This document shows, piece after piece, positions 34,174 to 42,985 of a stretch of DNA of 48,057 bases. This DNA comes from Egaibacter sp046050465 (GTDB lineage Bacteria > Pseudomonadota > Gammaproteobacteria > Burkholderiales > Burkholderiaceae_C). The notes below the pieces were generated by a model. It was not told the DNA's origin. It was given only the letters and a program-made list of their open reading frames with translations, and ran no database searches. A program made the translations under genes and the position numbers. The stretch is taken from NCBI GenBank assembly GCA_046050465.1, contig JBJOPS010000065.1:1-48057 (forward strand), read 5' to 3'. Numbering within the stretch: position 1 is the first letter of the stretch; the number at the start of each line of letters is the position of its first letter.

Positions 34174-37100
34174 TTAAACCAGCACGCGCTCAATGCCGCC
34201 TGAATTGGCCGCTTCCACGTAGTCAGGCATCCACTGATCGCCCAGAATCTGGTTGGCCATTTCCACCACGATGTAGTCGGCTTCCAGCAAGCCATTCTGC
34301 AAATCGTTGCCATAACGGCTCAGTCCCTGCAGGCAGCTGGGGCATGACGTCAGGATTTTCACCGGCCCTTTTTCAGGAACCGCTCCGGTTTTACGCAACG
34401 CGGCTTCATCACTCTGCAATTCTTCTTCCTTGCGGAACCGGATTTGAGTCGAAATATCAGGGCGGGTGACACCCAATGTGCCACTTTCACCACAGCAGCG
34501 CTTGCTTTCCAGCACGCTGTCCGGGTTGGAGCCACCCACCAGGGCCTTCACCGTCTTCATGGGGTCCTGCAACTTCATCGGGCTATGACAGGGGTCGTGG
34601 TACAGATAACCACCCGAACCATTCAGCGTAGTGCCTTTTTCCAGCAGGTATTCGTGGATATCGATGATGCGGCTGCCGGGGAATATCTTGTCGAACTCAT
34701 AGCCCTGCAACTGGTCGTAGCAAGTGCCGCAACTCACCACCACAGTCTTGATATCCAGGTAATTCAGCGTGTTCGCCACGCGATGAAACAGCACCCGGTT
34801 ATCCGTGATGATTTTCTCGGCCTTGTCGAACTGGCCGGAGCCGCGTTGCGGGTAACCGCAGCACAGGTAGCCCGGTGGCAGCACGGTTTGCACACCGGCG
34901 TGCCACAACATCGCCTGGGTGGCCAGGCCGACCTGGCTGAACAACCGCTCCGAGCCGCAACCGGGGAAATAGAACACCGCTTCCGTGTCCGCCGTAGTTG
35001 TTTTCGGGTTTCGGATGATGGGTACGTAGTCTGCGTCTTCAAGGTCCAGCAGGGCACGCGCAGTCTTTTTGGGCAGCCCACCCGGCATTTTCTTGTTGAT
35101 GAAGTGGATGACCTGCTCTTTGACGGGCGCTTTGCCCACCGAGGCAGGCGGCTTGGCCGTCTGCCGGGTGGTCAGCGTGCGCAACAGGTCGTTGGCCAGG
35201 CGCTGGGCCTTGAAACCCACATCCACCATGGCGGTCCGCATGAACTTGATGGTGGCCGGATTCGTGGCATTCAGGAAAAACATGGCCGCCGTGTTGCCCG
35301 GCCTGAACGACTTTTGACCCATTTTGCGCAGCAGATTGCGCATGTTCATGGACACATCGCCAAAGTCGATCTTGACCGGGCAGGGGCTCTCGCACTTGTG
35401 GCAAACCGTGCAGTGGTCGGCCACGTCTTCAAACTCTTCCCAGTGCTTGATACTCACGCCCCGACGGGTTTGCTCTTCGTACAAAAAGGCTTCAACGAGC
35501 AGCGACGTCGCCAGAATCTTGTTGCGCGGGCTGTACAGCAAATTGGCGCGTGGCACATGGGTGGCGCATACGGGTTTGCATTTGCCACAGCGCAGGCAAT
35601 CCTTGATGCTGTCAGCAATTGCACCAATGTCCGACTGCTGCATGATCAGCGACTCATGCCCCATCAGTCCGAAGCTCGGCGTGTAGGCATTTGTCAAGTC
35701 TGCATGCATCAAATTAGGCGCCAGCCCCCGTCCAATATGCGTTTGATGCTCTGAATTTCGTAGCAATTTACCTTTGTTGAAACGCCCATGAGGATCCACC
35801 TTCTGCTTGTACTCAGTGAATGGTCGCAACTCCTCGTCGGTCAGGAACTCCAGTTTGGTGATGCCAATGCCGTGTTCGCCAGAGATCACTCCGTCCAGCG
35901 AACGCGCCAGCGCCATGATGCGCTTGACCGCACTGTGGGCCGTTTGCAGCATCTCGTAGTCGTCGCTGTTGACGGGGATGTTGGTGTGCACATTGCCGTC
36001 ACCTGCATGCATGTGCAACGCAACCCAGACGCGGCCCTTGAGCACCCGCTTGTGAATGGCGTTGCACTCTTCCAGAATAGGGGCAAAGGCACCCCCTGCA
36101 AAAATACCCTTCAACTCGCCGCGCAGTTGCGTCTTCCAGCTGGCGCGCAGGTTGTGGTCCTGCAACTTCAGGAACAGCGCGTCCACGTTATCCAGCCAGG
36201 CTTGCCATTGGGCCTTGACACTGGCAATCAGCGCCAGGGCCTGGGCAACACGATCTTCCAGCAATTCGGCAGACGGAATTTCATTCGCGTCATCATGCCG
36301 CCCCAGCGGCAGGCTGCCTTTGCTGAAGAAGGCTTCCAGTTCATCGCACAGCTTGAGCTTGTTGCGCAGACTCAGCTCGATGTTGATGCGCTCAATGCCG
36401 TCTGTGTATTCGGCCATGCGCGGCAAAGGAATCACCACGTCTTCGTTGATCTTGAAGGCGTTGGTGTGTTTGCTGATCGCCGCCGTGCGTTTGCGATCCA
36501 GCCAGAACTTTTTGCGCGCTTCGGCGCTGATGGCGACAAAACCCTCACCGTTGCGCGAATTGGCAATACGCACAATCTCCGACGTGGCACGGGCCACGGC
36601 GTCGGCATCGTCGCCAGAAATATCACCCACCAGCACCATTTTTGGCAAGCCACCCGAAGAGCCCGGCAAGGCCCCCGCGCCGCGCTTGGATTTGGTGGTG
36701 TAACCCACGGCTTTCAAATACCGGTCATCCAGATGTTCCAGCCCGGCCAGCAGGGTGCCCGTGCGCTTTTGCTCGGCAAACATGAAGTCAATGATTTCCA
36801 CGATGCTCGGTACCGCATCTTTGGCATTGCCAAAGAACTCCAGGCACACGGTACGTGTGTTCGTGGGCATGCGGTGTACCACCCAGCGGGCGCTGGTGAT
36901 CAGCCCGTCGCAACCCTCTTTCTGGATGCCCGGCAGACCGCTCAAAAACTTGTCGGTAACGTCCTTGCCCAGACCCTCTTTGCGAAAGCTCGCGCCAGGA
37001 ATATCCAGCCGTTCTGTGCGCTCCAGCGTTTTGCCATCGGCCTTGAAATATTTCAGCTCAAAACTGGCCACTGCCGCATCATGAATCTTGCCCATGTTGT

Positions 37101-38118
37101 GGTTGATGCGCGTCACTTCCAGCCAGGTGGCCTGTGGCGTCACCATGCGCCAGGAGGCCAGGTTGTCCAGGGCCGTGCCCCACAAAACAGCCTTCTTGCC
37201 ACCTGCATTCATGGCAATGTTGCCGCCAATGCAGGAGGCTTCCGCCGAAGTAGGGTCCACCGCAAACACAAAGCCGCCTCGCTCGGCGGCATCCGCCACG
37301 CGTTGCGTCACCACGCCCGCCTCAGTCCACACCGTGGCAACGGGCTTATCCATGCCGGGCAAGGTCAGCATCTGGACCTCGGTCATGGACTCCAGCTTTT
37401 CAGTGTTGATGACCGCACTCTTCCAGGTGAGAGGAATCGCGCCACCTGTGTAGCCCGTACCACCGCCACGCGGGATGATCGTCAAGCCCAGATCGATACA
37501 GCCCTTGACCAGACCCACCATCTCGGCCTCGGAGTCCGGCGTCAGCACCACAAAGGGGTATTCGACACGCCAGTCGGTAGCGTCAGTGACATGAGAGACG
37601 CGGCTCAATCCATCAAACTTGATGTTGTCTTTGGCCGTCAGTTTGCCCAGCGTGCGCGACGCTTTGCGCCGAAGGTTGCCCACGTCGACAAAAGCCGAGT
37701 CAAACGATTGAACCGCTCGTTGCGCCGCCGTCAGCAGTTCCCCCACCATGCCATCCCGCTCAAGATCAGCCTGCGGTGTGCGCCGTTTCTCCACCTCGGT
37801 CAGACGATGGTTCAACGCATCGACCAGCAGGCGTCGCCGCTTGGGGTTGTCCAGCAAATCATCTTGCAGGTAGGGGTTGCGCTGTACCACCCAGATATCA
37901 CCCAACACCTCGTACAACATGCGGGCTGAGCGACCGGTACGGCGTTCATCCCGAAGCCGGTGCAAAAGCTCCCAAGCTGGCGCCCCCAGCAAACGGATCA
38001 CGATCTCCCGATCTGAGAACGAGGTGTAGTTGTAGGGTATCTCGCGAATGCGCTCGTGCCCGGCAGATACCTGGGCTACATCAGCAATAAGGGGGGCAAG
38101 GCGAATCGGGGCGTTCAT
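34174..38118 (-). CDS. Large FAD-linked oxidase / iron-sulfur dehydrogenase (DUF3683 type, D-lactate dehydrogenase-like)
   Basis: 1314 residues from the ATG at 38118 (MNAPIRLAPLIADV). In order: a DUF3683 N-terminal region (IPYNYTSFSDREIVIRLLG), a FAD_binding_4 domain with PRGGGTGYTGGAIPL near residue 215, and an FAD-oxidase C domain with MHAGDGNVHTNIPV. Then come two 4Fe-4S clusters (CLRCGKCKPVC near 840; CTVCHKCESPCP near 905) and two CCG domains with CCGYPQRG (near 1085) and CCGESGTLGV (near 1208). This is the GlcD+GlcF plan in one chain and suggests oxidation of a 2-hydroxyacid such as D-lactate with electrons passed to quinone. The substrate is not proven. It heads the unit that continues into DUF971, ubiE and ubiJ-ubiB. 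Confidence 0.92.
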   Translation of the reverse strand: MNAPIRLAPLIADVAQVSAGHERIREIPYNYTSFSDREIVIRLLGAPAWELLHRLRDERRTGRSARMLYEVLGDIWVVQRNPYLQDDLLDNPKRRRLLVDALNHRLTEVEKRRTPQADLERDGMVGELLTAAQRAVQSFDSAFVDVGNLRRKASRTLGKLTAKDNIKFDGLSRVSHVTDATDWRVEYPFVVLTPDSEAEMVGLVKGCIDLGLTIIPRGGGTGYTGGAIPLTWKSAVINTEKLESMTEVQMLTLPGMDKPVATVWTEAGVVTQRVADAAERGGFVFAVDPTSAEASCIGGNIAMNAGGKKAVLWGTALDNLASWRMVTPQATWLEVTRINHNMGKIHDAAVASFELKYFKADGKTLERTERLDIPGASFRKEGLGKDVTDKFLSGLPGIQKEGCDGLITSARWVVHRMPTNTRTVCLEFFGNAKDAVPSIVEIIDFMFAEQKRTGTLLAGLEHLDDRYLKAVGYTTKSKRGAGALPGSSGGLPKMVLVGDISGDDADAVARATSEIVRIANSRNGEGFVAISAEARKKFWLDRKRTAAISKHTNAFKINEDVVIPLPRMAEYTDGIERINIELSLRNKLKLCDELEAFFSKGSLPLGRHDDANEIPSAELLEDRVAQALALIASVKAQWQAWLDNVDALFLKLQDHNLRASWKTQLRGELKGIFAGGAFAPILEECNAIHKRVLKGRVWVALHMHAGDGNVHTNIPVNSDDYEMLQTAHSAVKRIMALARSLDGVISGEHGIGITKLEFLTDEELRPFTEYKQKVDPHGRFNKGKLLRNSEHQTHIGRGLAPNLMHADLTNAYTPSFGLMGHESLIMQQSDIGAIADSIKDCLRCGKCKPVCATHVPRANLLYSPRNKILATSLLVEAFLYEEQTRRGVSIKHWEEFEDVADHCTVCHKCESPCPVKIDFGDVSMNMRNLLRKMGQKSFRPGNTAAMFFLNATNPATIKFMRTAMVDVGFKAQRLANDLLRTLTTRQTAKPPASVGKAPVKEQVIHFINKKMPGGLPKKTARALLDLEDADYVPIIRNPKTTTADTEAVFYFPGCGSERLFSQVGLATQAMLWHAGVQTVLPPGYLCCGYPQRGSGQFDKAEKIITDNRVLFHRVANTLNYLDIKTVVVSCGTCYDQLQGYEFDKIFPGSRIIDIHEYLLEKGTTLNGSGGYLYHDPCHSPMKLQDPMKTVKALVGGSNPDSVLESKRCCGESGTLGVTRPDISTQIRFRKEEELQSDEAALRKTGAVPEKGPVKILTSCPSCLQGLSRYGNDLQNGLLEADYIVVEMANQILGDQWMPDYVEAANSGGIERVLV

Positions 38119-38309
38119 CAGTTTCTCGAATGCAGCCACCAAATCTGAAGCCGGCTGGAGTGAAATTTTACTGCAGCGCACCATTCAAGGCCATGCCTCA
38201 CCCCAGATGTCACAATCCTCGTCACCCCCGCGCAGACCGCCTGCACGGATTTGGCGCAATCGCCAGCAAACGTTTGCCGCTTTTATGACTTATTTTTTGG
38301 ACAGTGTGC

Positions 38310-39071
38310 ATGCAGATTACTGCCTCAGTTAGCGCTGACAACTGGCCCTATCCACGTTGGATCGCCCACCGGGGTGCGGGCAAGTTGGCCCCCGAGAACA
38401 CCCTGGCAGCCTTCCGTCTTGGCGCCCAGCATGGCTACCGCATGTTTGAGTGTGACGTGAAACTGAGCGCCGATAACGTGCCCTTCCTGATGCACGACGA
38501 CACGCTGGACCGCACCACGACGGGCAAAGGCATTGGTGGTCAGCATGTGTGGAACGACTTGTCACAGTTGGACGCCGGTAGCTGGCATTCCCGTACGTAC
38601 GTTGGTGAGCCTTTGCCAACTTTCGAGAACATTGCCCGTTATTGCCTGAGCAATGGTTACTTCCTGAACATCGAAATCAAGCCCACGCCCGGCACCGGGC
38701 GCCACACCGGTGAGGTGGTGGCCCGCCACGCCGCCCGCCTGTGGCAAGGTGCAGCCATTCCTCCGTTACTCACCTCCTTTGACCCCGAGGCGCTGGAAGG
38801 CGCCCAAGTTGTTCAACCCGATTTACCGCGTGGCCTGCTGCTCGACAAGCTGTCCAGGGGCTGGCTGGAAAATGCACGGACTCTGGGTTGCGAAGCCATC
38901 GTCTGCAACCATGCGCTGTGGGATAGCAGCACAGTTACCCAGGCCAAAAGCGCGGGGTTTCGCACCCTGAGTTACACCGTCAACGACGAATGGGCCGCAC
39001 AGCGACTGATGGACCTGGGCACCGACGGAATCATCACCGACCGGGTGGACCTGTTCTCACCGTCGAACTAG
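38310..39071 (+). CDS. ugpQ: Glycerophosphodiester phosphodiesterase
   Basis: 253 residues from the ATG at 38310; a GTG six bases earlier is in frame. GDPD TIM-barrel with the signature IAHRGAGKLAPENTLAAF, acidic metal ligands in FECDVKLSAD and the second catalytic histidine in FLMHDDTLDRTT. No signal peptide, so a cytoplasmic UgpQ-type enzyme releasing glycerol-3-phosphate from phospholipid head-group diesters. Stands alone, divergent from the large dehydrogenase. Confidence 0.95.
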   Translation: MQITASVSADNWPYPRWIAHRGAGKLAPENTLAAFRLGAQHGYRMFECDVKLSADNVPFLMHDDTLDRTTTGKGIGGQHVWNDLSQLDAGSWHSRTYVGEPLPTFENIARYCLSNGYFLNIEIKPTPGTGRHTGEVVARHAARLWQGAAIPPLLTSFDPEALEGAQVVQPDLPRGLLLDKLSRGWLENARTLGCEAIVCNHALWDSSTVTQAKSAGFRTLSYTVNDEWAAQRLMDLGTDGIITDRVDLFSPSN

Positions 39072-39321
39072 GGCGTGCTAGCACTACAACGCGATTTGGT
39101 AGGAGCGAGTCGGCAAAGGGGAGAGTGCCTTCCGGGCTGGGCGTCACCGGCATGATGTTTTGCCGGGGGAAATCGGGTATATCCGCCCATGAGGTTGCAG
39201 AACGCTCGGCCCCATTTTTCCCACAAGAGCCAGAATGAGTAAAAAGCATCAACCAAACCCTGGCAATCATCGTCAAAATAAATTGTGATGATTCAAAATT
39301 TTGAGTTGTTCAGACCCTTCC
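39072..39321. other. Intergenic region between ugpQ and the RES toxin gene
   Basis: 250 bp between converging genes. The right half is AT-rich and holds an inverted repeat AATCATC/GATGATT (39265-39271 and 39287-39293) and a palindrome TCAAAATTTTGA (39293-39304). Neither has the form of a strong terminator. No gene seen. Confidence 0.35.
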
Positions 39322-40035
39322 TTAAAGCAAAGCTGTGTCGATTTCCATCCAAGCAACGCCGGACTGTTTCTCAATGGCGATGCGATGCCCTTCGAGTCGA
39401 TAGGACAATTGGCAATGACGTCGTGGGTTAGACAAAACATCGGGGTTCAGGACGACATAATTCTGACCCGCCGCATGGCGCACGGATGCAGTCACCAGTC
39501 CTGGGTGCCCTTCGCGGTGAAGTCTTGCGCCTACCGACTGAGCGGTGCCGTAGTCGGTCTTGTGCATCAACCCTGAATGTGTGGTGGTCAAGGGCCGCAA
39601 GTCCACCAGCGCCGCATCGCAGGCAACTTCATACAGCTTGCGTTCACCAATAACCTTCTCTTTTTCAAACCCTGCATCGGTCAAGAATCCGCTGAACCAG
39701 TGGTAGGCGGTTTCATACACGGAGGTTTCCACCGTGTCGCAACCGTACCAAACCCCAAATGTTCCATCAGAAAATCGACTGGCTTGCCAGTGTCTGAAGG
39801 GCCACCCAATTGCATTGAACCATTCAGCATCCTCAAATGGTCTGTGAATAACGGGGGTTCGAGACTGGTAGGGTGGTGGCTTCCCTTCGTCTTCAACTTG
39901 TTGTGCAAGCGCCCATTCTTCTGGGCTGCTTGACAAGTCATCAAACAGGTCTTGTGATGCACCTATGGAGACAATGTTGCGAATGACGTTGTTGTGAACA
40001 TCTGTCAGAGTGAGGTGAGCAAACAACTGATCCAT
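39322..40035 (-). CDS. RES-domain toxin (NAD+-degrading type)
   Basis: 237 residues from the ATG at 40035, which shares a base with the antitoxin stop (TAATG). The RES fold covers about residues 60-225. Candidate active-site residues are Arg65, Tyr97 in GVWYGCD, Glu108 in SVYETAYH and Ser184 in TASVRHAAGQNYVVLNPD. RES toxins split NAD+ (phosphorylase or glycohydrolase) and stop growth. About 60 residues precede the domain, longer than usual. The pair with the upstream antitoxin gene is the typical RES-Xre order, antitoxin first. Confidence 0.88.
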   Translation of the reverse strand: MDQLFAHLTLTDVHNNVIRNIVSIGASQDLFDDLSSSPEEWALAQQVEDEGKPPPYQSRTPVIHRPFEDAEWFNAIGWPFRHWQASRFSDGTFGVWYGCDTVETSVYETAYHWFSGFLTDAGFEKEKVIGERKLYEVACDAALVDLRPLTTTHSGLMHKTDYGTAQSVGARLHREGHPGLVTASVRHAAGQNYVVLNPDVLSNPRRHCQLSYRLEGHRIAIEKQSGVAWMEIDTALL

Positions 40036-40436
40036 TAAACGCCACGCGCCCGATCCAGATAGGCGCGCACCATCAACAAGCCCGCAAAACCCCATTCCTT
40101 CACCATGTCTACAGGGGTCAAGTTGTCAAATGCCTTGTTGCGGGTGGACATCCAGCGGTATGCCAAGTCACGGTTTTGCGGAAACAGCAAGCGCAGATTC
40201 TTGTGAATACCCAGTAGATGGCCGACGCGCTCAAACTGATCGCGGCTGGTGCCAATAGGCTCGCCCTTGCGATAGCGCGTCAACGCCGCGCGATTGCTTG
40301 TGGCAATGCCCAAGAGAGCCGCCTGATCTTCAGTGGACAACGCCCAGTGATCCAGCAAAGCCATCACCATTTTGGCCAGTGCGCCCCTGTCTTTCGAAGC
40401 AGGTGGGTGACCGGTACGCTCTAGTACGGCGGACAT
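40035..40436 (-). CDS. MbcA/ParS/Xre-type antitoxin
   Basis: 133 residues from the ATG at 40436, with AGGAG nine bases upstream. The N-terminal half holds an Xre-like helix-turn-helix (LSTEDQAALLGIATSNRAALTRY). The C-terminal half is the DUF2384 toxin-binding domain (LLGIHKNLRLLFPQNRDLAYRW then FDNLTPVDMVKEWGFAGLLMVRAYL). It neutralises the RES toxin by covering its active site and represses the operon. The upstream region has two direct repeats 21 bp apart that are good candidates for its operator. Confidence 0.9.
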   Translation of the reverse strand: MSAVLERTGHPPASKDRGALAKMVMALLDHWALSTEDQAALLGIATSNRAALTRYRKGEPIGTSRDQFERVGHLLGIHKNLRLLFPQNRDLAYRWMSTRNKAFDNLTPVDMVKEWGFAGLLMVRAYLDRARGV

Positions 40437-40495
40437 TTTTGCGCTCCTTTGTGACAATTCGCTTTGATAGTTTAAATATAGCACATTGCATCTAT

Positions 40496-40527
40496 CGAAA
40501 CATTTTTTGTGTTAAACGAAACATTTT
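40496..40527. promoter_or_regulatory. Paired CGAAACATTTT repeats upstream of the toxin-antitoxin operon
   Basis: CGAAACATTTT occurs at 40496-40506 and again at 40517-40527, exactly 21 bp apart (two helical turns), 60-90 bp before the antitoxin start. A leftward -10-like TATATT lies just inside, so the repeats cover the expected -35 region. Direct repeats on one face of the helix suit binding by the Xre-type antitoxin; binding itself is inferred. Confidence 0.55.
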
Positions 40528-40534
40528 GGCGCGA

Positions 40535-40760
40535 TGGTAGTCTGAACAACTACCAAGACTTGGCTGTTTGGCAATGAAGAATTAAGCTGTCACGCACAAA
40601 CACCGTCTACTACGCCATGCCACCAGAAACAAGTGCTTGTTACAGCGGTTGCTAGACGAGTCGTGATTGTTGGCGGTTGTGTTAACACGTCCCAGGGAAG
40701 ATCCGGATACGCTTGGCCAGTGCGGGTGTAATAGGTGACCCCCGAAACGCCGAATTCGCG
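40535..40760. other. Remainder of the 324-bp gap before ispH, with a small inverted repeat
   Basis: The gap 40437-40760 begins with the toxin-antitoxin promoter region. Behind it lies a perfect seven-pair inverted repeat TGGTAGT-n7-ACTACCA (40535-40555) without a T-run. The rest (40556-40760) shows no reading frame with family resemblance, no tRNA and no clear terminator for ispH. Confidence 0.4.
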
Positions 40761-41729
40761 TTACTCTTGATGCCCCTTGGCACCATCTTTCAGCCCCTTC
40801 GGTAGCGGGAACTTGACTGTCTCGGCAATGCCATCCATCTTGCGCACCGACACCGCGCCCAACGCCTTGATGCGGTCAATCACCTGACGCACCAGAATTT
40901 CGGGGGCAGACGCACCGGCGGTCAGTCCCACTCGCTGGCGACCCGTGAACCAGCTGGCCTGCAATTCGTCCGCGTTGTCCACCATGTAGCTCTCCACCCC
41001 GAGCTTGCGCGCGAGTTCAGCCAGTCGGTTGCTGTTGGAGCTGGTGGGGCTGCCCACCACAATGACAATGTCCACCTGCGGACTCATCACCTTCACGGCG
41101 TCCTGTCGGTTCTGGGTGGCGTAGCAAATATCCTGCTGCTTGGGCTGGCGCACGTTGGGGAAACGCGCTTTCACGGCGGCAGCAATGTCAGCCGCGTCGT
41201 CCACGCTCAGGGTGGTTTGTGTCACCACCGCCAGCTTGACGGTTTGCGCCGGGTTGACGCGCGCCACATCGGCCACGTCTTCCACCAGGTGAATGCCGCT
41301 TTCCAGCTGGCCCATGGTGCCCTCCACCTCGGGATGGCCCTTGTGGCCGATCATGATGAACTCATAGCCTTCTTTCGCCAGCTTGGCCACTTCCACGTGC
41401 ACCTTGGTCACCAGCGGGCAAGTGGCGTCAAAAATCTGGAAACCACGTGCATGTGCCTCCTGCTGAATGGCCTTGCTCACGCCGTGGGCACTGAACACCA
41501 GCGTGGCACCGGGCGGCACGTCGCTCAGCTCCTCAATGAAAATCGCGCCCTTGGCTTTCAGGTCATTGACTACGTAGGTGTTGTGCACGATCTCGTGGCG
41601 CACATAAATTGGCCGCCCGAACTTGTGCAGCGCGCGCTCCACAATTTCAATGGCACGGTCCACCCCGGCACAAAAGCCGCGCGGCTCGGCCAGAAGAATT
41701 TCCTGCGGCTGGATGGGCGCGGCGCTCAT
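40761..41729 (-). CDS. ispH: 4-hydroxy-3-methylbut-2-enyl diphosphate reductase
   Basis: Last step of the MEP isoprenoid pathway, giving IPP and DMAPP. 322 residues. The three cluster-binding cysteines are Cys20 (EPRGFCAGV), Cys104 (DATCPLV) and Cys202 (DICYATQNRQ); substrate residues lie in HEIVHNTYVV and VGSPTSSNSNRL. The ATG overlaps the fkpB stop as ATGA, the fkpB-ispH order seen in E. coli. Confidence 0.97.
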   Translation of the reverse strand: MSAAPIQPQEILLAEPRGFCAGVDRAIEIVERALHKFGRPIYVRHEIVHNTYVVNDLKAKGAIFIEELSDVPPGATLVFSAHGVSKAIQQEAHARGFQIFDATCPLVTKVHVEVAKLAKEGYEFIMIGHKGHPEVEGTMGQLESGIHLVEDVADVARVNPAQTVKLAVVTQTTLSVDDAADIAAAVKARFPNVRQPKQQDICYATQNRQDAVKVMSPQVDIVIVVGSPTSSNSNRLAELARKLGVESYMVDNADELQASWFTGRQRVGLTAGASAPEILVRQVIDRIKALGAVSVRKMDGIAETVKFPLPKGLKDGAKGHQE

Positions 41730-42187
41730 AAAACACCAATCAGCTGGACTTCAAACGTCACCGGCTGACCGGCCAGCGGGTGGTTGAAGTCAAACAGCAC
41801 GGCCTCGTCCTTCCCGTCTGCACCGCGCAGCTGTAGCACCACGCCCGCAAACTGGCCCTGCCCGTCGGGGGTGGGGAACTGCACCACATCGCCCACGTTG
41901 TAGGTTTCCAGTGGATCGCCCATGTCCTTGAGCACCTTGCGCGCCAGCCACTGCTGCATGTCCGGGTTGCGCTTGCCAAAGGCCGCACCGGCTGGCAGAT
42001 CAAACGTGCTGCGGGCGCCCTCTTCCATGCCCATCAGACATTGCTCGACAGCAGGTGACAGCTCGCCATTGCCCAGCGACAACGTGGCGGGCTTGTCGTT
42101 GAACGTGTTGATGATGTCACCGGCAGGCCCGGCCAGGCGGTAATGCAGGGTAAGGAAGGAACCGGGTTGTACTTGGCAGACAGTCAT
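41726..42187 (-). CDS. fkpB: FKBP-type peptidyl-prolyl isomerase (SlpA/FkpB)
   Basis: 153 residues from the ATG at 42187 (MTVCQVQPGSFLTLHYRLAG); the longer open frame runs into radC sequence. FKBP domain with an inserted IF chaperone flap of the SlyD/SlpA type (FGKRNPDMQQWLARKVLKDM). The end FDFNHPLAGQPVTFEVQLIGV is the family hallmark. It lacks the His-rich metal tail of SlyD. Probably assists folding of soluble proteins. Coupled to ispH. Confidence 0.93.
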   Translation of the reverse strand: MTVCQVQPGSFLTLHYRLAGPAGDIINTFNDKPATLSLGNGELSPAVEQCLMGMEEGARSTFDLPAGAAFGKRNPDMQQWLARKVLKDMGDPLETYNVGDVVQFPTPDGQGQFAGVVLQLRGADGKDEAVLFDFNHPLAGQPVTFEVQLIGVL

Positions 42188-42189
42188 GG

Positions 42190-42251
42190 AACTCTCGAAT
42201 GAAACTCTCGATAAACTGACCCTATTGTAGAAACCCCGGGATATTTCCCGG
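42190..42251. repeat. Short repeats in the fkpB/radC divergent spacer
   Basis: AACTCTCGA occurs at 42190-42198 and 42203-42211. Read leftwards these are two TCGAGAGTT copies, the nearer supplying the GAGAG ribosome site of fkpB, so the site looks duplicated. Beyond them a perfect inverted repeat CCGGGA-TATT-TCCCGG (42236-42251) sits 14 bp before the radC start and could fold in its leader. Confidence 0.5.
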
Positions 42252-42265
42252 CCAATCCCCGTCCC

Positions 42266-42985
42266 ATGCCGATCAAAGACCTTCCCCCCGATGCCCGCCC
42301 GCGCGAAAAACTGCTGGCCCGCGGCCCCGGTGCGCTCAGTGATGTCGAATTGCTCGCGATATTGCTGCGCACCGGCATTCAAGGCAAGGGGGTGCTGCAA
42401 ATGGCAGAAGAGTTGCTTCAACTCAAAAATGATAGTGCCTCACGTACATCAGAAGGGCGCCATAGCGGTTTTGGAGGAATAGCCGGGCTGCTGCATGCTA
42501 CCGCCGATGACCTCAGACGCGTCAAAGGACTGGGCCCAGCCAAGCGCGCCGAGATTGTGGCAGTGCTGGAACTCGCCCGCCGAGCCATGGCGCAGAAGTT
42601 GCAGGAGCGCGAGGTGTTTGCCGACCCCAACGCGGTGAAGCATTACATGCAGCTCTATCTGGCGAACAAGCCGCATGAGGTATTTGCGGTGCTGTTCCTG
42701 GACAGTCAAAACAAGTTGCTGGCGATGGAAGAATTGTTTCGGGGAACTTTGACCCAGACCAGCGTGTACCCGAGAGAAGTGGTTTTGCGCGCACTGTACC
42801 ACCAGGCCGCTGCCGTGGTGCTGGCGCACAACCACCCCAGCGGCTCGGTGCAGCCATCACGAGCCGACGAAGCGCTCACGCAAACGCTCAAGGCAGCGCT
42901 GGCGCTTATAGACGTGCGCGTGCTGGACCACGTGATTGTGGGCGCGGGTGAAGCCCTGTCAATGGCCGAGCGGGGGTTCATGTGA
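42266..42985 (+). CDS. radC: RadC family JAB-domain protein
   Basis: 239 residues. The N-terminal UPF0758 helix-hairpin-helix part (GALSDVELLAILLRTG; VKGLGPAKRAEIVAV) is followed by a JAB/MPN domain with the zinc motif HNHPSG near residue 188 and its partner aspartate. Once linked to repair, the family's true role is unsettled. Residues about 52-66 (KNDSASRTSEGRHSG) are extra relative to the family and coincide with a diverged copy of the short element also found in the next gene. Stop overlaps the smr start as GTGA. Confidence 0.93.
   Translation: MPIKDLPPDARPREKLLARGPGALSDVELLAILLRTGIQGKGVLQMAEELLQLKNDSASRTSEGRHSGFGGIAGLLHATADDLRRVKGLGPAKRAEIVAVLELARRAMAQKLQEREVFADPNAVKHYMQLYLANKPHEVFAVLFLDSQNKLLAMEELFRGTLTQTSVYPREVVLRALYHQAAAVVLAHNHPSGSVQPSRADEALTQTLKAALALIDVRVLDHVIVGAGEALSMAERGFM
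42431..42459 (-). repeat. Short dispersed element, diverged copy 4, in frame inside radC
   Basis: On the reverse strand this reads CGCCCTTC at its start and ACTATC at its end, 29 bases instead of 31, followed by ATTTTTGAG. Position and flanks fit the other copies, but it is the weakest match. It encodes part of the extra KNDSASRTSEGRHSG segment and is antisense to radC. Confidence 0.35.

Noticed and set aside
35788..37929. 713-codon open frame antisense to the large FAD/Fe-S dehydrogenase
   Set aside because: Composition typical of a shadow frame; the sense gene has all expected motifs.
39293..39304. 12-bp palindrome TCAAAATTTTGA as an operator or terminator
   Set aside because: Made only of short A/T runs in an AT-rich spacer between converging genes, so it is likely to arise by chance.
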